A DNA stretch of 64,000 nt from Helianthus annuus (taxonomy: Eukaryota; Streptophyta; Magnoliopsida; Asterales; Asteraceae). This document shows, piece by piece, positions 46,440-56,550 of the stretch. The DNA is taken from assembly GCF_002127325.2 (NCBI RefSeq), contig NC_035441.2, forward strand, positions 48,488,663 through 48,552,662. The letters are read 5' to 3'. The notes under the pieces were generated by a model that saw only the letters and a program-made list of their open reading frames with translations, had not been told where the DNA came from and did not search any database. Made by a program: the position numbers and the translations under genes. Positions within the stretch are counted from its first letter, which is position 1; every line of letters begins with the position of its first letter.

Positions 46440-46860
46440 ATCATTCCTTCCCTTCTATGTTTCGAATCCGTCTCGCAGATTCTAACATGTCATTCATACT
46501 TTCATTCCTTTCATGTTTCGGATCCGTCTCGCGGATTCTAACATATCATTCATAATTTCTCATTCCTTCTATGTTTCAAATCCGTCTCGCGGATTCCAAC
46601 ATATCATTCATACTTTCTCTTTCCTTCTATGTTTTGAATCCGTCTCGCGGGTTCAAACATATCATTCGTACATACCATTACTTCTATGTTTGAATCCGTC
46701 TCGCGGTTTCAAACATATCATTCATACTTTCATTCCTTTCATGTTTCAAATCCGTCTCACGGATTCTAACATATCATTCATACTTTCATTCTTTTCATGC
46801 TTCGAATCCGTCTCGCGGATTCTAACATATCATTCATACTTTCATTCTTGAAAGTGTTAC
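46440..46860. repeat. Tandem repeat, 7 units of about 57 bases, in Lard-Y
   Basis: Each unit contains AATCCGTCTCGCGGATTC, itself nearly palindromic, followed by 'aacatatcattcatact'. Unit starts fall near 46455, 46513, 46572, 46630, 46686, 46741 and 46798. The plus-strand 112-codon frame crossing it is a repeat artefact. Confidence 0.88.
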
Positions 46861-47404
46861 GTTTCTCTTTACCCTCACGTCCACCTACTACCTAATTCTA
46901 ACGGACATACCTGTAAAAATTGTCACGATCTCACGAACGTCATATGTTTCTTGTGTACTGGCCAGGTACACAATCCACATACTAGTTTCGTGTCTTCGTG
47001 TAATCGCCACCTTATGTCCGAAGAATTAAGTTTCGGCACGTGTATCATTTTCAAAACTTCATTGCCATATCACTATTATATTTCATTTAAAATTTTCTTT
47101 CACTCGCTTAATTATACCACTTCATACACCCACAGGTTAAATTTACGTACCTGGGGTCCATTTGTCTTATCACTTGCCTTGATGCCGGTTCTAGACCGCA
47201 TTCACGGATCATCCTTTCCAAGCAGTTATGCTTACCTTACACATAATATAACCGTTAGTTTCTTCATATGCATACATACACGTTTTCATTCCATTTCTAC
47301 CTTTATATCTTGATCGAGTCGTGGATTTTACGGGTTCCTATCATAAGAGCACGCAGGTTTGAGTTCAAGTATTTGCTTCCTCATACTTGATTTCCCTCAA
47401 ACCA

Positions 47405-47418
47405 GGACTCTGATACCA
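47405..47418 (-). other. Lard-Y primer binding site (initiator tRNA-Met type)
   Basis: TGGTATCAGAGTCC on the minus strand, a few bases inside the 5' LTR, which ends at 47422. Confidence 0.75.
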
Positions 47419-47421
47419 ACT

Positions 47422-50400
47422 TGTAAGACCCTAATATGTATTTGACTAAAAGTCGCAGCGGAAATTCGTGTTATAAAATTTCTTTCATTATAAATAGCTT
47501 AACTTACTTAAAATTTAACCTTAACACAACTCTTTCACATAAATCCATCAATCGACTTATTTACTAAGTAAAAACATAGCTTATGTTTACTACATTATAT
47601 ACATCAACGTTCCCGTACAATCTCACTAGTGACTCGATCCTTGATCTCTATTCCTTGATGATCCTCATGACTCGTACTACCTGCACTCACCACATAAAAT
47701 TCATAACATTAGTACGCATTATAAACATACAAGATTTATTCACGTTTACTTTTCGTTCCGTTAACTCTTTACATCCCAGCTTTCCATCTGATCATACAAT
47801 CCGTGGTGAGACTTTCTCGTTGTGCCTGCGTTACACTTCGTTCACCAGGCACGCTAATATTATCGTTAGTACTCAATTTCATTGGATACATGCATACCTA
47901 CTTTCATACATACTTATACAGATTTATACGTTCACACATAACTAATTACATACATACGTACATACCCACATGTAAACACATCTACATCATTACATACGTA
48001 TCTACATACACACATACCTACATCATTACGTACACTCATAACATTATACATATATATACATACATACATCCCTACTTGCAACATACCTAACTCATACATG
48101 CCTACTCCAATACATACCTTCATATATCCGCGTATACTTGCTCACATATTTTTAAACATACATACGTAGATGCATACATACTTACATACAATTTCTAATT
48201 ACGTGTATAGAGACATACATACATATTCGGGCACTCTTGGCTATCACTTATGATCAAAACCGACTTAAAAGTTAGCTTTGATAGTTAAATAACAAGTTTA
48301 AACAAGTTATATGGGTCAAACAAACAAAATTAAACAATTTTGGGATTCAGGGGGGGGGGGCTAGACGCCCCACCTAGCCCCCTTTTTGACAGCAAGTTCT
48401 TTTATTGCTGCTGCAAAATTCCCAGCCAACCCAAGTTTCACGAAAACGGACATAACTCATTCATTATTGATCCGATTTACATGATTCTTTTTCCTACGCG
48501 GTCGTAAGTTAATTATCCATCACATGGAGTGAAAATCCAATATTCAGGCTACCGAAATTTAGGACCTTCAAGCCTTCGGCTTATTACCCTTTTTCCAAAA
48601 TTTTGACCCGTTCATGCATTTATCAACATAACTCGTTTGTTTGACCATAACTTCTTATGAACCTGATAATATCATTGACGTCTATCATAAAAGACTAAAT
48701 TCTTGGATGTCTTGCATCCTCTTAACCCATTTTCGCTCAAAAGCTTATTTTGACCCGTTAAAGGTATATTCCGTATTTTAAGGTCCTTGGCTTACGAAAA
48801 TCATATTTCTCGCTTTCCTACTTTTTCAAAACATTCACTTAATCAAATAGCTTGTTTCTAATCAACTTTTAAGACCATTTGCCCGTTTTACCCATCAAGG
48901 GCGATTTTGTCAACTTTTACCCATCCTTTACTACAAAAGACTTCATTGCATAATTAACCAATCATGCGACTTATCTACAATTGTAAATGCACATACCTGG
49001 CTCGGATCAAAGCTATGACCCGTTTTAATACTTCATCCGCTAAATTGCTAGATAATAGCAATGCAAATCCTTATCCTATATATTCTGTGAATTCATAATA
49101 CTTAACAAAGCAATTCATTAGTCGATAACGCCAAAGGGTGACATCTTCACCATTTGACCCGTTAAGTCTAAATGTCCATTTTATCCTTGTGGGATATTAC
49201 CTATTCGTTATCCCATCCATGTAACTTATTACTTCGTTAACTTGCAACCAAAATTACCATAATGCCCCTTTTACCCTATTTAACCATCAACTTAGTTTCT
49301 TACCATAACCACATGTTCCGACCAATACCAAGACTTGTCGGAACATCATAATTCACATATTTACTTACCATGTTTGTAATCTAAACATTGAATAGATATT
49401 CTACAAAAGGGGTGTAAGTTTTACTTACATAGCATTCGAATATGCTCCCCGTGCGCATAAGCCCCATTCGACCCGCTTCTTTCCCAAGCTTCCATGCCGC
49501 TTACCAAGCATCAAACTATCATATAGCATTCTCAATATAGTTAGCTTATTCATCATTCGTCACAACCCTTTCATCACACGGACCTTATATGGATTTTATC
49601 ATTCAACCTTATAACATGCTAATCTATCATTTCTTTATCCGATTTCTCTAAACATTCACACACATGTATGATTTCAAATATCATTAACATAAGTAGTTCA
49701 TCATTTTACATCACCTTATTTAAAACGCACTTCTCACGTTATTCACCATCAAACACCTCTTTGTCACATTCTATATCTAATTACCACTTTCTTGCATACA
49801 ATCTCACTTTCTTACTTCATCTAGTCATTTTATCAAACACTTGGCGCGCATACAAGCTATTAAATATAATGTACAAGTGTTCTTCATACTTTTTTTTTCC
49901 TAGTTCTTGTTTTTAATCATCCAATATACAAAATATCAATTCAATTTCATACCATATTCAACATAACTAACGAGGATTGATTAACATAACATAATCTACC
50001 AAGGATTTGAACAAAGGTTGGACATGGGTGACATACCCATGTCGCCACTCTCAACATCAATGGTGGTTTCACTACTAAACATCAAATTACTCAGAACCGT
50101 TCATAATCCAAGCTTTATTTGTTGATTCTAACACCTCCTCATACTTAATTTCATATAAAATCAAAGATACTTCATATAATCATACTTGCAAAAATCATTA
50201 AATAAAAAACTATGACTTACCACATGTTTAGCAAGGCTAGATGATCATATATCCAGGTCCATGCATAAGATTTAGCCTTGATTTCTATTCCAATTTTCGG
50301 ATTTAGGGTTTGAGAGGGGTTTCCCCCTCTTCTCTTCTACTCTGCTCGAACACACATGTACGCCCAAGTGGGTGTTGGGATTTTTGGGTTTTTGTTTTTT

Positions 50401-50532
50401 ATTTCATCTTTCAATTGCCCATTTTCAACCCCTCAAGTTTGAGCATTTAACCTTTATTGACTATCCTTAACATAATGCATTCTTAACTTAAGTCGAGAAG
50501 TCACTTACATTCTAACTAGGTTAGTATTCCTA

Positions 50533-50590
<58 letters not shown>

Positions 50591-50659
50591 TTATATATTT
50601 ATACTATATAATAGAAGACACGCTAGAACTTATAAAAATTCGAATTTTGGGGTGTTACA
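47422..50659 (-). repeat. Lard-Y 5' LTR
   Basis: Partner of 42271-45459. The main length difference is an ATT microsatellite (about 50535-50605) where the other LTR has a TA run. Confidence 0.92.
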
Positions 50660-51302
50660 TCTTTTTTCAAATGTAAATATGTGAAGGACAATATAATCAT
50701 GTAACTAGGCTGAAACTTATCAGTCAATAATAGTACACCACACGAAATAGCTAATGCATATGCAATTACATAATATAATTCCTATGTTAAACCCTCGATA
50801 TGTGAAAACTTAAATGAAGCACAACAGCAAACAAAATCAGCTAAAACACACAAACTTTGAATAACTACATGTCACTAAAATGAAAACCATAAAAGCTTAT
50901 CAATTAAAAAATTTTCATTCTCTCTCAAATATGTAAAAAAAATATAATATGTTATGAAAAGATTATACTATTATTATTTTTTTCTAAGGCTTCATATCTA
51001 TATACGATTAAAATAACTTTAAATTCTCTTTATGAAAAGATTATACTATAAATCATTGTTATTCGAAAAAGATGATTCATGGTATATTAGTATAACGATA
51101 CCTTTAGATTTGAATGAATATAAGCTTTACATTTTTTATGATCATAAGCTAAACTAACTATTAACTTAGTTGGCATGAAACCATCTAATGTTTTAGTTTA
51201 ATCTTAACGTACAAACGAATTCGTTTGAATATTAACTTTCATGATTCACAGGAACTTGGACTCTTCGTAATCCAACCTAAAAACCCATTGGAATTCATTA
51301 TT

Positions 51303-51450
51303 AAATTCGGTATTAAAACCGGTATTTACCGAAAAATACCTATACCGATACCGTTTTTTACCGATACCGAATCTCGAAAAATCTATTACCGATACCGGTA
51401 CCGTTTATGATCGGTACGGTACGGTATCGATACGGTACCGGTATTTCGGT
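51303..51450. repeat. Right subterminal GGTACCGATACC repeats of hAT-X
   Basis: Dense ACCGATACCG, GGTACCG and CGGTATCG words ending at the right terminal inverted repeat. The small open frames over them are repeat artefacts. Confidence 0.85.
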
Positions 51451-51475
51451 AAAAAATCTCATCCCTTGTTTCCAC

Positions 51476-52891
51476 CAGTTTTTCTTAGGCAAACTGTTGT
51501 GGAACACCATTTGATCGAGAATGGTTCTAGATGTAAAGGATTTCACACTTTTCAAACTAAGTTATGAAAAGATCCAACACTTTTTCATCTGTTTTCGACT
51601 TTTCTTCAACTTTTCTACTCAAAATTGATGGAATATGGACTCAATGAGACTCTCAACTCATTCCTTAGTCGAGAGCCGACTTGCAAACGGATTTCAACTC
51701 GAGAGATGGACCGATTTATGGGTCAAACATGAATCTTCATCAAGAACAGTCCGTTTGTTCGAAGGGGTTGAGACCATCCGGCCGAATGAACTAGACTTGA
51801 TATTTTTCTGTTGTTTGACACGTCGTCACGCTGTCTCCGTTAACTCAAAAAAAAAAGTTTTACTTGGAAAATGTTACAAAAACTTCAACTACAGATCATT
51901 CGTTCGAATGGCCATCCGCCCGGATGACCATCCGATCGGATGACCTGTCCCTTATAAATTTCCAATGTTTAAACGTTTTGACTAAACTTCAAACTTTAAC
52001 AATTTACAAACAAACACATCTCATTCGAATGGCCATCCGTTCGAATGGCCATCCGCTCGGATGACCATCCGTCCGAATGACCATCCATTCGGATCATCTG
52101 TTAAACACTTAAACCGTTCAACACTCTGCCCAACGACTTATGCTACTGTTTCCGTACATAGGCTAACTCAACGTGCTCCCTTCAATCCAATCCAGACTGT
52201 GTTTACTCGTTAAACACACACTGTGAGTATACTTGAACCCATTTTCGTTTAACGCACTTTTGGGCGTTACATACGTTCTATATCAAAACACAACATACAA
52301 CGCAAACACTTTATGAACGCTAACCGCTCCCGCATGCTATGCAGTGTTACACTAGACCGCCTCTAGCAACGATAGTACTATAGTTTGGACTCAGCACCTG
52401 TCGTGGACAGGGGTTGCTAGGGATCACATTATTTTACTTCACGTGTTCGCTGAACATGTGTCGTGCATACTCTACAACGCAGTCTCGTGGTTAGGTTGTA
52501 CCATTGTTTGATAGTTACATGCTTCACCCATTACGTGATACATGCTGGTTATGCGTAAACGCTTTTCATACTATTACTATGCAAACTTGTGTACTCATCT
52601 TTACTTTATGTATTGACTTTATTTTAATGTATGTGATAGGTTGATTCGGATGTTATGCTGGAATTAAGTTAGGAAGTCTAGAAACCCACTAAATAAAATC
52701 TGAGTTGTCGGAATGGAACTTGTTTTTGAGATTGATATTTGTAATGACTTTTATACTTTATATGTTAAATAATAGTATGGGATATTGAACCTTAAATATA
52801 TTGTCATTAATAGTTGTTATGGATTCTCATGAACAATCTGTTTCGCTCAGTGCCATGCCCCGATGATTCCGCCATCGGTTGGGGTGTGACA
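51476..52891 (+). repeat. LTR-B segment 3
   Basis: Remainder of LTR-B after the hAT-X insertion, with GGATGACCATCCG clusters at 51895-51945 and 52020-52100, and the conserved 'ggactcagcacctgtcgtgg' stretch near 52390 shared with LTR-A. Confidence 0.85.
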
Positions 52892-53088
52892 CAAAGCATT
52901 TATAGAAAATACTTGACTTTTGACTTAAAAAGCCTAATAAACGAAAATGGAGATGAAAGGATCACTCACTAGTGAACCTTGCATGAAAAAGAATTCAAGT
53001 GGAAGCTCCCTTCAGTTGGGAATCTCCAAGAGATGAGAGGAAAGTGACAAACAAGAAGTGAGCAAGTTTTGAAATGTTGCAACACTTC

Positions 53089-53100
53089 TATTTATAATAT
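53089..53100 (-). promoter_or_regulatory. TATA box of LTR-C
   Basis: ATATTATAAATAG on the minus strand, about 160 bases downstream of the GC-rich motif cluster. Confidence 0.5.
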
Positions 53101-53260
53101 AGGAGGATTATGGAGGAGCTTCCAGGTGTTAGAGGGAGTTATAAGGTGCTTACAAGTGTCCTTATACGTGTCCCAAACCAGAAAATAGCCCATGGTATCG
53201 AAATGTCAGTGTGTGGCAGCTTTGTTTGGAGAACAAGCCAAGATTTCAAACTGGGCATAG

Positions 53261-53313
53261 TAGGGCGGCCCGCGTAAGGCCAGGTCTAAGCCTGTCGCGG
53301 CCCACGACGACCC
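53261..53313. repeat. GC-rich motif cluster in LTR-C
   Basis: GGGCGGCCCGCGTAAGGCC and TGTCGCGGCCCACGACG within 53 bases of otherwise AT-rich LTR. It is a diverged counterpart of 2021-2067. Confidence 0.6.
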
Positions 53314-53734
53314 CAAATATCTTTGAAACTTTGGCAACTTTAGTCCCTTAACCCTTAAAATCTCATGTATTATTAATATAAGCATAATTAGCCCCTCATG
53401 GTCAATATTTGACACACCCGAGAGTATGACCGAACATCATTAAGCTCCTGGTTCGTTAAAGGGTCACTCAGAGGTATAAATTAACATGTTGACGCCTTTA
53501 GTCCTCCAATTCTCAAACATTCATATAATTTCACAAGTGGTTCCTCTTGTCCAACAAAGGGCTCATTTGAGAATACAGACACCGTAAAAGGTCACTCAGA
53601 GGCATAGTTTCAGCATGTTGACACTTTCATCATTTGGCAAAAATAGTCCCTCCCAGCCAACATTAGGCATAAATAGAAATAGGGACACGTGTTAATACAT
53701 TACTAGACACAATTTTACGAGGTGTTACAGCTGC

Positions 53735-53990
53735 CCCACCCTCATTGGTGTCGTGCTAGCTTCATTTTTCCACCCTTGGTTCCACCCAGTTGCAGACGCC
53801 CCACCTTCCTTTGTTGCTATGCTAGTCTACTTTTTCCATCCCGTTGCTGGCGCCCCACCGTCATCAGCCGCCTGATTCGCATCACGCTTCCAACCAGACT
53901 GAGTACTAGCGGTTCCAGCCTCATCAGCCGCCACATTGGAGTCCCGATTCCATCCTGTACGAGAACGTGGGGTCCGGGGGGTCCCAGCTT
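53735..53990 (-). pseudogene. TIR-D interior: degenerate Gly-Trp repeat fragment
   Basis: On the minus strand the sequence encodes repeated TGW(N/K)(R/K/Q) blocks separated by Ala/Asp/Gly-rich spacers ([34 protein letters not shown]), then continues after a stop with further ATGWNQ units. The last unit is cut by LTR-C and continues at about 14556-14480. It looks like a captured piece of a gene with tandem GW repeats. Argonaute-binding proteins have GW/WG repeats, but identity here is speculation. Confidence 0.35.
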
Positions 53991-54155
53991 CATCTCTATT
54001 CGTCGTCATCGTCTTCCGCCGTTAAACCTTTTCCGTCACCGGCCGTTAGGAGAGATGATTCCGCTTTGCAACAACAAGATGAAATCCAAAGCGCTATTCT
54101 GCACTGTAAGAAATCGTACAATTCACATTCTCCAAGTAAATTTTTGTATATTTAA
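53991..54155 (+). pseudogene. TIR-D interior: possible captured fragment of a MAKR/BKI1-like gene
   Basis: The plus-strand frame encodes a Ser run, then [16 protein letters not shown] and [13 protein letters not shown]. The (D)xIQxAIxHCK pattern near a C-terminus resembles the conserved C-terminal motif of plant membrane-associated kinase regulators (BKI1/MAKR family). Only about 50 residues are present, without the family N-terminus, so it would be a gene fragment in a non-autonomous transposon (Pack-MULE style). Assignment is from memory of the motif. Confidence 0.35.
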
Positions 54156-54529
54156 TTATGTAAAAAAAGTTTCAGGGTATTATTTTATTAATTCACCGTC
54201 CAAACAGATGTCGAAGTTGTAAGTCACGGGTTCATTTGAATCATTTTGGTAATATGAATATGTTTCAGGGTGATGTTTTGTCAAGATCTGGAAGTGCACC
54301 ATCTCAAGGTGGGGTAGCCGGAAATTAAGGGTGGAGGACCTGTTGGGTTGCCGGAAAATAAGGGTGGAAGACCAGTGGTGTTGCCGGAAAGAGAGAGAGA
54401 CAAGGGAGAAGGCTGGGGGTTGGTTGTGGGGTTAAAATTTATTATAATTTAATAAAATAGTAGGACCCACTTGATTATATATATTCTTTAATTTTTTTGT
54501 TTGATTAAATAAAAGGTCTAGAAAAAGAC

Positions 54530-54712
54530 CATAATACCCTCACATGCAAAGTATGTGAGGTAAGTTAGCTGATTTTTTGGATGAGTTTAGTGGTAAAGGT
54601 TGAACCTGTAGCAAAACATGAACATAAAGGTTGGTTTTTTCCGATTTCATAGTGAAAGGTATGAAATGCAGTTTGGGTATAACATAAAGGTTGATTTCTG
54701 CAATTTGGTCTA
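54530..54712 (-). repeat. Right terminal inverted repeat of TIR-D
   Basis: Reverse complement of the left TIR at 14161-14350, diverged by substitutions and small indels. A TA microsatellite follows directly. Confidence 0.8.
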
Positions 54713-54737
54713 TTATATATATATATATATATATATA
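54713..54737. repeat. TA microsatellite
   Basis: (TA)n between the right TIR of TIR-D and the next TIR element. Confidence 0.9.
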
Positions 54738-55773
54738 GGGTCAAGATTTAGAGAGAACGGTGAAAACTGTGAGAACGATTTTGGTGGTGACATGTTAAAT
54801 TACACTAAGGAGTAATATTGTCAAAAAACCAACGCGCATGAACTGGGTGTTCAAATAAAACGCCATAAAAATACCCAATTTAGAAAAATGCTATGAAAAT
54901 ACCCAGTTAAAACGCCATAAAAAACTATTTTTTGAGCTATAATTTATAACAGCTCAAAAAACCATTTTTGAGCTATAATTTAGAACAACTCAAAAAAAAA
55001 AACATTTTTTGAGCTATAATTTAAAACGCCATAAAAACCATTTTGGGAGCTATAATTTACAACAGCTCAAAAAACCATTTTTTTGAGCTATAATTTAAAA
55101 TGCCATAAAAACCATTTTGGGCGGTTTATGTGTCTAACCGCCTAAATTAATATTTTTTGAGCTCAGAGAAATCATAATAACGCCAGAAAACACCCAGTTC
55201 AGAAAAACGTTATGAAAAAACTCAGTTGAAAATGCCATAAAACACTCAGTTCAAAAAAAATACCTAGTTAAAACGCCATAAAAACACCTAGTTCAGAAAA
55301 ACGCCATAAAACACTCAGTTCAGAAAAACGCCATTAAAATACCTAGTTAAAATGCCATAAAAACACCTAGTTCAGAAAAACGCCATTAAAATACCTAGTC
55401 TAAAACGCCATAAAATATCCAGTTCAGAAAAACGCCATAGAACCCAGTTAAATTTTTTTTCCGAAAAGTATATCAATAGTATACTCGTTGGAAAGATAAA
55501 AAAAATGCTGAGTTTTATGGTATAATTTTTTTCGAAAAATAATCATGTATAAAAAAAGTTATTATCGTTTAAATATGATGGGGGAAATGGCATGTGATTA
55601 GCATGTGCACATTTGTTTGGATCTTCCTATTTTACCCCTCCTGGTAGTTTCAAAACCCTTATTACTTACAAAAATGTCACCGCATCAATCTCAGCCACAA
55701 ACCACTAAGATATTGTGGCTGAGAATCGTTCTCACCGTTCTCACACTTTCAGGCGTTCTCTCCTAATCTTGTT

Positions 55774-55775
<2 letters not shown>
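54738..55775. mobile_element. TIR element inserted in a TA microsatellite, with internal tandem repeats
   Basis: The left end GGGTCAAGATTTAGAGAGAACG and the right end in reverse complement GGAACAAGATTAGGAGAGAACG form imperfect inverted repeats, each followed by 'gtgagaacg' words. Both sides are (TA)n. The interior (about 54840-55440) is a tandem array of 'AACGCCATAAAA', 'CCCAGTTCAGAAAAACGCC' and 'TTTTTGAGCTATAATTT' words. No transposase. Confidence 0.7.

Positions 55776-55831
<56 letters not shown>
55776..55831. repeat. TA microsatellite
   Basis: Long (TA)n run directly after the TIR element. Confidence 0.95.
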
Positions 55832-55835
<4 letters not shown>

Positions 55836-56269
55836 ACGAAGGATATTGAATAGTAACTTTATTTTTAAAATAATATATAGTTTTTTATTATTTTTTATCT
55901 AATATATTATAAAAGTTTATTATTATATTTACTTTTAATAACACATTTTTAATTTTTTTCCTTTTTTAAAACCATATATTTCCTTTACCATTTTTTAATA
56001 ATTCTTTTTTAGATACTATATTAATTTATCAAATAATTTGATAATTTTTAATAATTTATGTTTATAATTTTTTTCTAAAACTTAAGAATGTAGTTGTGCT
56101 TAATTTTTCCCTCAACGTTCCGTTAAAAGTTTTGTTCGTTGTACTCAAAATAAAGTATTTATTTGGTATCATAAAACGGTACGTTTGTTTTACATTATCA
56201 TTTGCCCAGTTTTGCTGTAATGCGCGATGTAAAAAAACTAGTTGAATATTAAGGTTCATGGGTCATAGG
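55832..56269. other. AT-rich intergenic DNA
   Basis: No gene seen; poly-T and poly-A tracts. Confidence 0.5.
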
Positions 56270-56480
56270 GTTGTAGACGAACCGAACGAACACGAACAAG
56301 GCCATGTTCGTGTTCGTTCATTAAGGAAATTAACATGTTCGTGAACTGTTCACGAACGCATACTGAACATAAGTTTATGTTCGTGTTCGTGTTTAAGGAA
56401 ATTCAGTTGTTCACGAACAGTTCGTGAACACCGGTCTCGTACACAAATGAACACAAGCAAATAAAAACGAACGCAAACGA
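56270..56480. mobile_element. MITE-like repeat rich in TTCGTG/CACGAA words
   Basis: Repeated GTTCGTGTTCGTT, GTTCACGAACAGTTC and GTTCGTGAAC words give many overlapping inverted repeats, resembling a common plant hAT MITE. Ends and target duplication were not resolved. Confidence 0.45.
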
Positions 56481-56550
56481 ACATTTAACTTGCAAATAAA
56501 AAAATAAAAACATTGTTATCCTTAAACATTGGATATAACTAGATAAATAC

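Larger units (their letters stand above)
45460..47421 (-). other. Lard-Y internal region, non-coding
   Basis: No gag or pol is recognisable. It holds the PPT, a phrase GGTTTCAGGGACGAAACC next to it, a seven-unit tandem repeat (46440-46860) and the PBS. Confidence 0.75.
42271..50659 (-). mobile_element. Lard-Y: non-autonomous LTR retrotransposon inside hAT-X
   Basis: LTRs are 42271-45459 and 47422-50659 (plus strand TGTAAGACCC..GGGTGTTACA), 3189 and 3238 bases. A perfect 5-bp duplication, TCTTT, lies at 42266-42270 and 50660-50664. The PBS TGGTATCAGAGTCC (minus, 47418-47405) and the PPT (minus, TTTAAGGGGGGTAGACT at 45476-45460) show minus orientation. The 1962-base interior has no pol. The LTR ends, PPT and the GGGGCGTCTAGCCCC motif show it is a diverged relative of Lard-E. 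Confidence 0.9.
42048..51467. mobile_element. hAT-X: non-autonomous hAT element split by Lard-Y
   Basis: The ends are TAGGGATGAGAT at 42048 and, in reverse complement, AAGGGATGAGAT at 51467. The flanks carry a perfect 8-bp duplication, GTTTCCAC (42040-42047 and 51468-51475), diagnostic of the hAT superfamily. Without Lard-Y it is about 1.0 kb, with no transposase. Both ends are packed with ACCGATACCG/GGTACCG/CGGTATCG words, likely transposase-binding repeats. Confidence 0.9.
32555..52891 (+). mobile_element. LTR-B: solo LTR (about 2.2 kb) split by Lard-E and hAT-X
   Basis: It starts TGTAACAACCCGAC at 32555 and ends GGTTGGGGTGTGACA at 52891, flanked by a perfect 5-bp duplication, CAAAG (32550-32554 and 52892-52896). 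Its own sequence is 32555-32955, 41664-42047 and 51476-52891. It is a diverged relative of LTR-A, in the same orientation and inside the same LTR-C. No internal retroelement region is left. Confidence 0.86.
14557..53729 (-). mobile_element. LTR-C: solo LTR (about 4.4 kb) split by LTR-A and LTR-B
   Basis: It starts TGTCACACCCCGAATTTCC at 14557 and ends GAGGTGTTACA at 53729. The flanks carry a perfect 5-bp duplication, GCTGC, at 14552-14556 and 53730-53734. Its own sequence is 14557-17413, 31811-32554 and 52897-53729. Read on the minus strand it starts TGTAACACC and ends GTGTGACA, the usual LTR orientation, with a TATA box at 53100-53089. No internal retroelement region remains, so it is a solo LTR. 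Confidence 0.85.
52897..53729 (-). repeat. LTR-C segment 3 with TATA and GC motif cluster
   Basis: End of LTR-C. On the minus strand it starts TGTAACACCTCG, passes a GC-rich cluster (53261-53313) and then the TATA box (53100-53089). It matches the truncated copy at about 1690-2669. Confidence 0.85.
14161..54712. mobile_element. TIR-D: long-TIR (Mutator-like) non-autonomous DNA transposon, host of the nested stack
   Basis: The left end (14161 on, TAGACTAAATTGCA) and the reverse complement of the right end (54712 back, TAGACCAAATTGCA) match for about 185 bases, including 'cctttcactat', 'catgttttgctaca' and 'gcatgtgagggtatta'. Without the nested LTR elements it is about 1.4 kb. TIRs this long without transposase fit a non-autonomous Mutator-like element. 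The right flank is a TA microsatellite, so the target duplication could not be resolved. Its interior holds gene-like fragments (see 53735-54155). Confidence 0.75.

Noticed and set aside
46513..46851. 112-codon frame with repeated FESVSR/NPSRGF peptides
   Set aside because: A translation artefact of the 57-base tandem repeat in Lard-Y.
42432..48123. Duplicated frames of 120, 95 and 63 codons in Lard-Y
   Set aside because: They are duplicated because they lie in the two LTRs, overlap a CATA-rich low-complexity tract and show no domain.
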